The notes under the pieces were generated by a model. The model saw only the letters and a list, made by a program, of their open reading frames with translations. It made no database searches and was not told where the DNA came from. The translations under genes and the position numbers were made by a program. DNA of 64,000 bases from Crocodylus rhombifer. Taxonomy: Eukaryota > Chordata > Crocodylia > Crocodylidae. The DNA lies in the NCBI GenBank assembly GCA_038503035.1, contig JAVSML010019175.1:82968-146967 (forward strand). Direction: 5' to 3'. The number at the start of each line of letters is the position of its first letter. Position 1 is the first letter of the stretch. Below are positions 43,395 through 46,726 of the stretch, piece after piece.

Positions 43395-46282
43395 TTCGGT
43401 CTGACCCCACTCCCCACCGCCATTTCAGGTCTGACCCCACTCCCCCCCGCTTTGGGTCTGACCCCGCTCCCCCACCACCCGCCCCACTGCATCAGGTCCA
43501 ACCCCACTCTACACCCGTTTTGGGTCCAATCCCATTCCCCCCTCCTGCTGCTTTGGGTCTGACCCTGCTCCCTCCCCCCTGCCACTTTGGATCCGACCCC
43601 ACTCTTCCACACCCCCTGCTCCATCAGGTCAGACCTTGCTCCCTCCGTTGCTTCGGATCTGACGCCGCTTCACCCCTCTCCCCCTGCTGCTTTGGGTGTG
43701 ACCCTGCTCCACCCCCCTCCCCACCCCTTAGGTCCAATCCCACTCCCTGCCACTGCTTCAGGTTTGACCCCCCCATCCTGCCCGCTGCTTCATGTCCGAC
43801 CCCGCTTCCCCCGCTGCTGCTTCAGTCTAGCCCTGCTCCTGCCCGATAGGTCTGACCCTGCCCTCCCTCCCCCCTGCCACTTGGGGTCCTACCCCACCCC
43901 TCCCTCCTTCCCCTGCCGTTCTGGGTCCGCCTGGCCTGCGGCAGCCTGCCTCCCTGCTGCCGCCTCTTCCATGCTGGCAGTTCTGGGGGGCATCCAAACT
44001 CGGCAGCGGGGTGGGGGGCAGGCACCACCACCATGATCCCCTCCTTCGCCCACAGGAAGGGAGGCTGTGGGGGAAGCCCTGCTGCTGGGACAGCTGGGGT
44101 GTGTTCCCTGCTGCCAGACGTCTGGAGCAGCAGCGCAAACAGGCCTACACAGCACAGGCCGTGCAGTCAATCGCTGCTTGCCCTCTTGGCGGCACATGCA
44201 CAGTTGGCCAAAAGCTGTACGGACAGACAGAGCCTTTTATTATATTGGAATTTTGTCCCCAGTGGTCCTAGAGAGCAACTGATCATCATCCTTTCTACAA
44301 CAACCCTTTGTGAAGATTGCTATCAAATCTCTCTTCTGTTTTCCCTTCCCAGAAATAAATAATTCCTGTTCTTCCAAACTTTTCTTGTAAATCATATTTT
44401 CTATACCTCTAATCATTTTTGGTACTCTCCTCCGGACTCTTCCCTATTTATTCACATCTTTCTTGAAGTATAGCATCCAAAATGTGATATAATACACTAG
44501 GTGTATGAATGAATCTGCAGTGGAAGAAGTCAGTTTCCCACTTATCCCTTTTTTAATGCTTATATTTTTTCCCCCAGTCAATTTTGCCCATAATTGTTTT
44601 CAGATTTGAGAAATCAGCAATTTTAAAGCAACAAGTCTCTGTCTCTCTCTCGTGTGTGTATATATATATATATGCTCATGCATTTTAGGCAAGCTTTGAA
44701 ACAAAGTGCTGAGGAAGCTTGTCTAAAAAAAAAAATCTCTTGACCATGTACTTGGGCCAATAAAAAAACCCCACCCAAATATCTCTGCCTTTCAAATAAA
44801 TGTTAATGCTTTTCTTATTTTTTTTTAATGTTAGCATTACTTTCAGGAGAGAAAATACTGGCCCACTTCAATTACCTCAGAGAAATTATCTTAGTATGCA
44901 TCCTTTTCTGGAATAATAGTGCTGTTCTCCTTCCATGTCTTGGAAAGGGAGTTTCTGTTACAAGATCATGCTTGATTGCAACAGGTGTGCTCTCAGAGTG
45001 ATTTGTCTCTGCCTAGGCCTCCCCTGACACCTTACCTGGTAGACAGGGTTGTTCTGGGTGTCAGCTCTGACAATTGCCATCAGTCTCTGCTTCTCCCACA
45101 TCCAGTAGGCAAGATTGGATTCAGGGGGTCCTGTCTGAGCAACTAGATACTTAGAATCAGGAGAAAATGCCAGGCTGAGAAATTGCTCAACAGGGAAATC
45201 AAATGAATTCAATACTTTCCGCTTTTTGCATGGGACAGATGATAATTCATAGATAGTGATAGTAGGCTTCTCTTGTACTATCTCAGAGATGGCTAGGTAG
45301 CGCCGGTTTGGACTTATGGCCAATGCTAACATCCCCTGACTTTTTTCAGATCCTAAAAAGCAGAAAAGTAAAGAGAGAGACTGTTACGCCAGCGGGGTCA
45401 CAAGACACAACTAGTAGGTCAGGAGTGCAGAAGTAATTAAAACCCTGAAACAGGTTGGGGGGCAGAGAATTATAAAAAAGAAAAGAATAGGTCTCCTGTG
45501 ACCAAGATCCTCTACCACCAGCCTTCAAGGTGTTTCCACTGCCCCATCAACCAGACCTTCTGTGTTCAAGATCCTTCTCGAACACAAATGTCCTGCAGAG
45601 CAAGGCCCCCAAATGGGAACCTGCCGAGGAAGGGGCCCGCCCAGGGGAAACGGCGAGACGGGCGCCCGACCCGAAGGCCCAACCAGTCCGCTCGGCGGCG
45701 CACGAAACGCCCTCTGCCCTTTGCTCATCGCAGGGCCGGGCCAGCCCAGCCCAGCCGCAGAGCCCCAGGCTGGTTGGGGCGCTTCCCTCAGAGCCGCCGA
45801 GAGCGTCAAGCGCTACCGCCCCCCGCCATTTTGCCGTGCGACGCCAGACCGGGGGGGGAGGCGGGCTAATCAGCGGCTGCAGCAGACTCGGAGACCGGAT
45901 TAATCGAGCGTCTCGGCCGCAGTCCCTACAGTCCGCAGCGGCCTCCCGGCGTGTACTGCGTGCTCCGCCCGGACGGCCCCGGCAGGCCCGGCTCTGCGCC
46001 GCGACCCAGCAGCGAATACGGGCTGTCAGCGAGGCCAGCCCGGGTCCCGAAGCACTCCTGGTGAGCACCGCGTGCCTCCCTGCCAGCCAGGGCGTACTAG
46101 GCCCTGCGTAGGGGCGGGCTGGTACCGGGAATGAGCTTCTGCCAGCGCTGCTCCACGTGGTACTGCACGCAGCCGCTGCCTGCGGGGTAGATGATGATCT
46201 GCTCGTCGAAGAAGCAGACGTTGCTCGCCACGCCGGGCCGCAGCCCGAACACGTGCAGCGGGTGTGCCACGATCGCCGACAT
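6629..46282 (-). CDS. CFAP57: CFAP57 (WDR65), cilia- and flagella-associated protein 57, 5' twelve coding exons, partial
   Basis: Twelve exons on the minus strand join in frame into 747 codons: 46126-46282, 45036-45352, 41141-41427, 40750-40957, 37767-37919, 28170-28303, 20547-20712, 20013-20126, 19012-19224, 12569-12742, 7306-7467 and 6629-6784. All introns are GT...AG and the phases fit. Residues 1 to about 690 are WD-repeat sequence (for example [37 protein letters not shown]); from about 690 the sequence turns into a charged coiled coil. The family protein is about 1,250 residues, so the C-terminal coiled-coil half lies beyond the left edge. Known of the family: an axonemal protein of motile cilia tied to inner dynein arm assembly, and a primary ciliary dyskinesia gene in humans. 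It is head-to-head with EBNA1BP2, as in human. Its introns are packed with CR1 elements; no coding exon is interrupted. Confidence 0.95.
7306..7467 (-). CDS. CFAP57: CFAP57 coding exon 11 (residues 642-695)
   Basis: The acceptor is TTTTTAG and the donor GTGAGA, 54 codons. It contains the last visible WD blade ([18 protein letters not shown]), then [19 protein letters not shown], the start of the helical region. Confidence 0.94.
7468..8761. other. CFAP57 intron 10, unique sequence
   Basis: No repeat or exon recognised in this 1.3-kb stretch; the open frames here are short and show no family motif. Confidence 0.5.
8762..9231 (+). mobile_element. CR1 3' fragment (copy B)
   Basis: Begins within the last part of RT at [15 protein letters not shown] and runs through [17 protein letters not shown] to the CR1 3' tail TACATCTATGAATCTATG. 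Belongs to the subfamily with GATCTACAAGGTCCCTTCC near its end. 5'-truncated, with small frameshifts. Confidence 0.85.
9232..12334 (+). mobile_element. CR1 LINE copy C, nearly complete ORF2, inactivated
   Basis: About 3.1 kb with almost the whole ORF2: endonuclease at 9500-10110 ([40 protein letters not shown]), linker with [16 protein letters not shown], and reverse transcriptase at 10900-11850 ([45 protein letters not shown]) followed by the CR1 3' tail. Inactivating changes include stops at about 9862, 10885 and 11848, a frameshift near 10028 and a small deletion near 12150. The damage is light, so this is a fairly young copy of the same subfamily as copies G, H, L, R and Y. ORF1 and the 5' UTR are absent. 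Confidence 0.92.
12569..12742 (-). CDS. CFAP57: CFAP57 coding exon 10 (residues 584-641)
   Basis: The acceptor is TTTTTTAG and the donor GTAAGG, 58 codons. It opens [19 protein letters not shown] and ends [14 protein letters not shown]. The exon lies only about 235 bp from the 3' end of a CR1 copy. Confidence 0.95.
13050..13249 (+). mobile_element. CR1 3' fragment (copy D)
   Basis: About 200 bp with the [12 protein letters not shown] end of ORF2 and the 3' UTR (GGTCCCTTCTGACCC...ATGATACTATGA). Confidence 0.75.
13303..13830 (-). repeat. Older CR1-tailed repeat, minus strand (copy E)
   Basis: Starts with the reverse complement of a CR1-type tail (ATCATAGAATCATAGAG) and continues with sequence shared with 21000-21488: a TTCCTGATCCC block, a CCCCAGCTACAGAGGAAGGC block and GCGCAACCAATACCC. 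The two are clearly the same family, diverged. No coding frame remains. Confidence 0.65.
14353..15992 (-). mobile_element. CR1 LINE copy G, minus strand, nested in copy F
   Basis: A young CR1, 5'-truncated just upstream of the RT. On the minus strand it shows [58 protein letters not shown] and the intact 3' tail (GGTCGGAAGGGACC on plus). One frameshift near 15430 splits the RT reading frame (15261-15899 and 14432-15478). Its 5' end is at GPPAGRWL, only some 40-50 bp from that of copy R. Confidence 0.9.
16159..18440 (+). mobile_element. CR1 LINE copy H, plus strand, nested in copy F
   Basis: 5'-truncated within the end of the endonuclease ([20 protein letters not shown]) and complete at the 3' end. 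The frame from 16591 stays open for 526 codons and holds all RT blocks ([32 protein letters not shown]). It is spoiled by a TGA at 16552-16554 and by eight Gs at 18113-18120 where related copies have six. Confidence 0.92.
16591..18171 (+). pseudogene. CR1 reverse transcriptase, 526-codon open fragment
   Basis: The longest clean RT frame of copy H. Order: linker [18 protein letters not shown] fingers [15 protein letters not shown], palm [34 protein letters not shown] and catalytic FADD, then the C-terminal region with [20 protein letters not shown]. No own start codon context is expected; it is a piece of ORF2. The endonuclease is missing and the last 60 codons are out of frame, so it cannot be an active element. 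Confidence 0.85.
18534..19011. other. CFAP57 intron 9, unique sequence
   Basis: Nothing recognised between the CR1 cluster and exon 9. Confidence 0.5.
19012..19224 (-). CDS. CFAP57: CFAP57 coding exon 9 (residues 513-583)
   Basis: The acceptor is TTCCCAG and the donor GTAAGT, 71 codons. The peptide contains [17 protein letters not shown] and [10 protein letters not shown], a WD blade, then [13 protein letters not shown]. Confidence 0.95.
19225..20012. other. CFAP57 intron 8, unique sequence
   Basis: AT-rich intron of 788 bp; no repeat recognised. Confidence 0.5.
20013..20126 (-). CDS. CFAP57: CFAP57 coding exon 8 (residues 475-512)
   Basis: A 38-codon exon with a CTCTGCAG acceptor and a GTCAGT donor. 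It begins [19 protein letters not shown] and ends LKGHNGK, one WD blade. Confidence 0.95.
20127..20546. other. CFAP57 intron 7, pyrimidine-rich
   Basis: 420 bp, strongly C/T-rich on the plus strand; open frames here reflect this bias and are not genes. Confidence 0.5.
20547..20712 (-). CDS. CFAP57: CFAP57 coding exon 7 (to residue 474)
   Basis: The acceptor is TTTTGCAG. The peptide reads [19 protein letters not shown] and ends FTVRGCRE before a GTGAGG donor. The EYQEEAY and [14 protein letters not shown] blocks match CFAP57 closely. Confidence 0.95.
21000..21488 (-). repeat. Older CR1-tailed repeat, minus strand (copy I)
   Basis: Same family as 13303-13830 and 30330-30575: a TAGTCCAACC block near its tail, then GCTCCAGAGGAAGGC, CACAAGGTAAAATTCCTTCC and GGCTGCAGCCAACAC. 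It has no reading frame. Confidence 0.65.
21489..21813. other. Intron 6 of CFAP57, mostly unique
   Basis: No clear feature except AGAGGTGCACCGATACCAAT at about 21769, which contains CCAATATCATATTGG, a short palindrome, and resembles an end of a DNA transposon. Confidence 0.35.
21814..21970 (+). repeat. 5' fragment of the minisatellite-bearing repeat family
   Basis: Starts ACTAGCCAATTGCCCATC followed by AAGAATGATGGAGG, which matches the left end of the family also seen at 41582-42069 and 43274-44248. About 150 bp of GC-rich sequence follow before a CR1 tail takes over. Confidence 0.55.
21971..22088 (+). mobile_element. CR1 3' end fragment (copy J)
   Basis: Only the last codons (CTTATCTTATTGGGATCC) and the 3' UTR (GACTTCCTGCCC...AATGACTATGAAATC), same subfamily as copies F, P and Z. 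Confidence 0.8.
22089..23024. other. CFAP57 intron 6, unique sequence
   Basis: About 940 bp without a recognised repeat or exon; partly C/T-rich near 22400-22530. Confidence 0.5.
23025..25915 (-). mobile_element. CR1 LINE copy K, minus strand, older subfamily, split by copy L
   Basis: Runs from the tail (TTCATAGATGCTAGGGCC on plus) through RT to the linker and the end of the endonuclease: on the minus strand [78 protein letters not shown]. Many stops and indels show greater age than copies C, G or H. The part after VEVLDF is displaced by copy L (25151-25857). The 5' limit near 25915 is uncertain. Confidence 0.85.
25151..25857 (-). mobile_element. CR1 3' fragment copy L, nested in copy K, with target duplication
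   Basis: A 707-bp young CR1 3' end (GGTCGGAAGGGACCTGAGC on plus; [19 protein letters not shown] and [20 protein letters not shown] on minus). It is flanked by AAGTCA at 25145-25150 and 25858-25863, and the host CR1 reads through without gap once the insert and one AAGTCA are removed. Confidence 0.88.
25916..27660. repeat. Unclassified repeat-like region in CFAP57 intron 6
   Basis: The base composition differs from the flanking AT-rich intron. Two imperfect direct copies of a block of about 50 bp (AAGGAGACTG...GTTCACAGGGGTGCA at 26921 and AAGGAGACTGAATGTTCATA at 27062) lie 141 bp apart. The minus strand has several open stretches of 70-131 codons without a known motif (for example [19 protein letters not shown]). 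It may be part of a retroelement of another class, but no protease, RT or integrase motif is seen. Confidence 0.3.
27661..28169. other. CFAP57 intron 6, unique sequence
   Basis: AT-rich; nothing recognised. Confidence 0.5.
28170..28303 (-). CDS. CFAP57: CFAP57 coding exon 6 (residues 375-418 plus two bases)
   Basis: The acceptor is TCCCTAG and the donor GTAAAG. The peptide includes [17 protein letters not shown] and [10 protein letters not shown], the clearest classical WD signature in the protein. The split codon AA|C restores asparagine with exon 7. Confidence 0.93.
28304..28724. other. CFAP57 intron 5, unique sequence
   Basis: Nothing recognised between exon 6 and the palindromic element. 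Confidence 0.45.
28725..28925. repeat. Palindromic MITE-like element
   Basis: Contains a 17-bp inverted repeat with a 5-bp loop: TGCTAATGTGCAGTAGA at 28814-28830 and TCTACTGTGCATTAGCA at 28836-28852 (15 of 17 pair). A third related unit (GTGCTAATGCTCAATAGAAT) follows at about 28869. The left boundary is marked by GGGTGCATCTACACG. Family not recognised. Confidence 0.5.
29200..29824 (+). mobile_element. CR1 3' fragment (copy M)
   Basis: 5'-truncated at the SCIHRC-like block; reads [37 protein letters not shown] and ends in the 3' tail TACATCTATGAATC. Contains one duplicated tail-like stretch (GGGGTCATATGAGC twice at about 29704-29742). Confidence 0.88.
29825..30329. other. CFAP57 intron 5, no feature recognised
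   Basis: About 500 bp without a recognisable repeat or exon. Confidence 0.4.
30330..30575 (+). repeat. Older CR1-tailed repeat, plus strand (copy N)
   Basis: Plus-strand piece of the family at 13303-13830 and 21000-21488: GATCAGGAAGGAATGTTACC, then a TGGACTGTGGGGGG block and a tail ending GATTCTATGATAT. Confidence 0.6.
30935..31105. repeat. Palindromic MITE-like element
   Basis: AAGCTACAAAGTTATAA at 31024-31040 pairs with TAATAACTTTGTAACTT at 31054-31070 (15 of 17), and an outer TTAATGGC at 30999-31006 pairs with GCCATTAA at 31082-31089. The whole can fold as a long hairpin. Boundaries are approximate. Confidence 0.5.
31106..31450 (-). mobile_element. Ancient CR1 fragment (copy O)
   Basis: The plus strand shows the reverse complement of the CR1 C-terminal region and adjoining RT: GTCCTCTTGATCTCCAGCC, AAAACTGGACACAGCACTC and GTGAGGCCTCACCAGTGC. 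Strongly diverged; ends where copy P starts. Confidence 0.65.
31451..33712 (+). mobile_element. CR1 LINE copy P, endonuclease end to 3' tail
   Basis: About 2.3 kb. Endonuclease end ([47 protein letters not shown]), an in-frame loss of some 80 codons, linker [18 protein letters not shown] ([42 protein letters not shown]) and the C-terminal region to the 3' UTR. Two long frames, 31284-32543 and 32599-33618, are parted by a frameshift near 32541. It defines the subfamily with GACTTCCTGCCC in the 3' UTR, shared with F, J and Z. Confidence 0.92.
33767..36417 (+). mobile_element. CR1 LINE copy Q, split by copy R, lacking its 3' end
   Basis: Piece 1 (33767-34446) holds [34 protein letters not shown] and [14 protein letters not shown]; piece 2 (36055-36417) resumes with [20 protein letters not shown] and ends at [12 protein letters not shown]. 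Copy R sits between, with ACATC on both sides. Piece 2 stops abruptly where copy S begins, so the usual CR1 3' end is missing. Confidence 0.85.
34447..36054 (-). mobile_element. CR1 LINE copy R, minus strand, nested in copy Q with target duplication
   Basis: Young CR1 of about 1.6 kb with the tail at 34447 (GTTTCACAGTTTGTAGGGTC) and 5' end near 36054. The minus strand reads [54 protein letters not shown] with few lesions. ACATC repeats at 34442-34446 and 36055-36059, and host copy Q is continuous without it. Confidence 0.9.
36418..37112 (+). mobile_element. CR1 fragment (copy S), abutting copy Q
   Basis: Starts at about [18 protein letters not shown] and runs to [14 protein letters not shown], lacking the 3' UTR. 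It is of the subfamily of copy AA (53390-54826), not that of Q. The stretch KC..HLG...SCIH is thus present twice in a row, once from Q and once from S. Confidence 0.82.
37113..37766. other. CFAP57 intron 4, GC/purine-rich then AT-rich
   Basis: 37113-37500 is G-rich with poly-G runs; an odd AT-rich block with TAATTATTGGGGGTTGTC lies at about 37595. Open frames on either strand look compositional. No exon beyond exon 5 at 37767. Confidence 0.4.
37767..37919 (-). CDS. CFAP57: CFAP57 coding exon 5 (residues 324-374)
   Basis: This 51-codon phase-0 exon has a CTCTAG acceptor and a GTGAGT donor. The peptide carries [19 protein letters not shown] and [12 protein letters not shown]. It was found by hand because the correct frame has no nearby methionine. 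Confidence 0.92.
37920..38517. other. CFAP57 intron 4, unique sequence
   Basis: Nothing recognised. Confidence 0.5.
38518..39020 (+). mobile_element. CR1 3' fragment (copy T)
   Basis: Starts near the VQFW block and reads [35 protein letters not shown], then the 3' UTR ending CTAGCATCTATGAAAG. Same subfamily as copy K. Confidence 0.88.
39021..39394. other. CFAP57 intron 4, unique sequence
   Basis: Nothing recognised. Confidence 0.5.
39395..40412 (-). mobile_element. CR1 LINE copy U, minus strand, older chicken-like subfamily
   Basis: Tail TAGAATCACACAAAGTTAGG on the plus strand, then on the minus strand [40 protein letters not shown] and [15 protein letters not shown]. Frameshifts split it in two frames (39484-40056 and 40046-40393). 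5'-truncated just upstream of the VPQGS block. Confidence 0.88.
40413..40749. other. CFAP57 intron 4, next to exon 4
   Basis: 337 bp, nothing recognised. Confidence 0.5.
40750..40957 (-). CDS. CFAP57: CFAP57 coding exon 4 (residues 254-323)
   Basis: The acceptor follows a strong polypyrimidine tract (AAAAAAAAAA on the plus strand) ending TAG. The peptide includes [18 protein letters not shown] and ends REIR before a GTAAGT donor. The [10 protein letters not shown] block is diagnostic for CFAP57. Confidence 0.94.
41141..41427 (-). CDS. CFAP57: CFAP57 coding exon 3 (residues 159-253 plus two bases)
   Basis: The acceptor is CTTTCCAG and the exon opens with [17 protein letters not shown]. It contains [15 protein letters not shown], ends after a lysine/glutamate-rich loop (KDELPKDSE), and its donor is GTATGT. 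The loop is the most divergent part compared with mammals. Confidence 0.94.
41582..42069 (-). repeat. Minisatellite-bearing repeat family, minus-strand copy
   Basis: Read on the minus strand it starts ACTAGCTAATTGCCTGCC, holds about four degenerate GGTCTGACCCCGCTCC units (41875-42010), continues with ACCTAATGCCCCATGCTGCT, and ends GGACAGACAGACTTAGGC then TTTTATAATGTTAGA. Both ends match the other copies. Confidence 0.6.
42070..43024. other. CFAP57 intron 2, no feature recognised
   Basis: About 950 bp, mostly AT-rich; nothing recognised. Confidence 0.45.
43361..43391. repeat. (CA)n microsatellite
   Basis: About 15 uninterrupted CA units. Confidence 0.95.
43398..43880. repeat. Minisatellite with GGTCTGACCCCGCTCC core
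   Basis: At least ten degenerate units, each with a TTTGGGTCTGACCCCGCTCC-like core and a C-rich spacer; unit length varies from about 35 to 50 bp. Four similar units sit at 41875-42010 in the related copy. Confidence 0.8.
44506..45035. other. CFAP57 intron 2, AT-rich
   Basis: AT-rich intron with short A and T runs besides the microsatellite; nothing else recognised. Confidence 0.5.
44652..44676. repeat. GT/TA microsatellite
   Basis: GTGTGTGTATATATATATAT follows a short CT-rich run. Confidence 0.8.
45036..45352 (-). CDS. CFAP57: CFAP57 coding exon 2 (residues 53-158)
   Basis: The acceptor is TTTTTAG and the first codon is completed as glycine ([16 protein letters not shown]). The exon ends in NNPVYQ followed by a GTAAGG donor. 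It carries the first WD-type blades ([22 protein letters not shown]). Confidence 0.95.
45353..46125. other. CFAP57 intron 1, mostly CpG island
   Basis: AT-rich next to exon 2, GC-rich and CpG-rich from about 45600. No exon recognised. Confidence 0.5.
46126..46282 (-). CDS. CFAP57: CFAP57 coding exon 1 (residues 1-52 plus one base)
   Basis: The ATG is at 46280-46282 and opens with [17 protein letters not shown]; the exon ends with RWQKLIP plus one base and a GTACC donor. The start is fixed by the strong match of the N-terminus to vertebrate CFAP57 and by the CpG island just upstream. Confidence 0.92.
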
Positions 46283-46324
46283 CGCGCCCGGCTAGTCCCG
46301 CTTGCTCTTGCCTCTGCTGCGCCG

Positions 46325-46338
46325 GTCGTCATGGAGAT
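46325..46338. promoter_or_regulatory. X-box-like (RFX) motif
   Basis: GTCGTCATGGAGAT resembles the imperfect palindrome bound by RFX factors (GTTGCCATGGAGAC type). It lies 43 bp upstream of the CFAP57 start codon, where ciliary genes often carry an X-box. It deviates from consensus at several positions, so this is a candidate only. Confidence 0.45.
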
Positions 46339-46396
46339 AGGGCAACGGAAGCACGGTTGGAGCGTGACCCGGAAGGGAAACAGCGCGGGGGTCAGG

Positions 46397-46404
46397 CCGG
46401 AAGT
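46397..46404 (+). promoter_or_regulatory. ETS/GABP-type motif CCGGAAGT
   Basis: A perfect CCGGAAGT lies about 15 bp before the predicted end of the EBNA1BP2 leader exon; a second, CCGGAAGG, is at 46369-46376. Such motifs near the start site are usual in promoters of housekeeping and ribosome-biogenesis genes. Confidence 0.5.
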
Positions 46405-46418
46405 GGTGGCTGCACGAG

Positions 46419-46659
46419 GTGAGCGCGGCGGCGGCCTAGACTCCGGGATACCTGCCGTGTCCGAGCCTTGCGCGCCGGGGGAGCTGCTGCTGCCTCGGCG
46501 GCTCTTCCCCGCAGGGGGCCCTGCTGCACTCGGACCCGGCTCGATCTTCAAGCCAGGAGGGCAGTTTGTTGACCTCTCCCCCGCCCCGCCCGGCCCCTGG
46601 GTGGGCTTGCTGTGAGGAGCAGAGCGAGCCAGAGCACGTCCCCCGTGTCTTCTCCCCAG
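46419..46659 (+). other. EBNA1BP2: Predicted 5'-UTR intron of EBNA1BP2
   Basis: GAG|GTGAGC at 46418/46419 is a near-perfect donor, and TCTTCTCCCCAG ending at 46659 is a strong acceptor only four bases before the start codon (GACCATGG). This suggests a short non-coding first exon in the CpG island and a 241-bp leader intron. Confidence 0.5.
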
Positions 46660-46663
46660 GACC

Positions 46664-46726
46664 ATGGCAGACTTCGAGGATCAGTCTGGATCGGAGTCGG
46701 AGGAATCCCTCGTCACCCACAGAGAG
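46664..46726 (+). CDS. EBNA1BP2: EBNA1BP2 coding exon 1 (residues 1-21)
   Basis: Begins [19 protein letters not shown] and ends with RE before a GTAAGT donor. Acidic and serine-rich, as in other vertebrate EBP2 proteins. Confidence 0.95.

Larger units (their letters stand above)
43274..44248 (+). repeat. Minisatellite-bearing repeat family, longest copy, inserted in an ancient CR1
   Basis: Starts ACTAGCAAACTGCCCG and ends ACGGACAGACAGAGCC then TTTTATTATATTGG, matching the ends of 41582-42069 and 48350-48600. Inside are a (CA)n tract and at least ten units of a 35-50 bp minisatellite built on GGTCTGACCCCGCTCC. Proline-rich open frames here are translations of this repeat. Confidence 0.6.
43025..44505 (-). 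mobile_element. Ancient CR1 (copy V), split by a minisatellite-bearing repeat
   Basis: 43025-43273 shows on plus GGGATCTGAGGAAGTCATTG near the tail, AATCAACTTAAATTTCCC and AAACCATTTATTTCTCA; 44250-44505 continues with TGGTCCTAGAGAGCAACTG, CTCCTCCGGACTCTTCCC and CTTGAAGTATAGCATCC. Together they give a diverged CR1 C-terminal region. The interval 43274-44248 is foreign. Confidence 0.6.
45600..46660. other. CpG island
   Basis: CpG is abundant here and scarce in the flanking introns. The island covers the 3' part of CFAP57 intron 1 as drawn on the plus strand, CFAP57 exon 1, the intergenic gap and the EBNA1BP2 leader. Long open frames in both strands across it come from the GC bias and are not genes. 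Confidence 0.8.
46283..46663. promoter_or_regulatory. Bidirectional promoter between CFAP57 and EBNA1BP2
   Basis: Only 381 bp separate the two divergent start codons, and the interval is GC-rich with many CpG dinucleotides and no TATA box. It holds an X-box-like motif on the CFAP57 side and two ETS-like CCGGAAG motifs in the middle. A CpG-island promoter shared by a ribosome-assembly gene and a ciliary gene is an inference from this geometry. Confidence 0.8.

Noticed and set aside
43398..43880. Possible CRISPR-like regular repeat
   Set aside because: Units are degenerate, of uneven length and with low-complexity spacers in a vertebrate intron; it is a minisatellite.
43587..44036. Proline-rich 149-codon frame
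   Set aside because: Translation of the GGTCTGACCCC minisatellite; the other frames are open as well.
45547..46665. 372-codon minus-strand open frame through the promoter region
   Set aside because: It crosses CFAP57 exon 1 in part and the CpG island; low stop frequency follows from GC content, and there is no family motif or conserved start.
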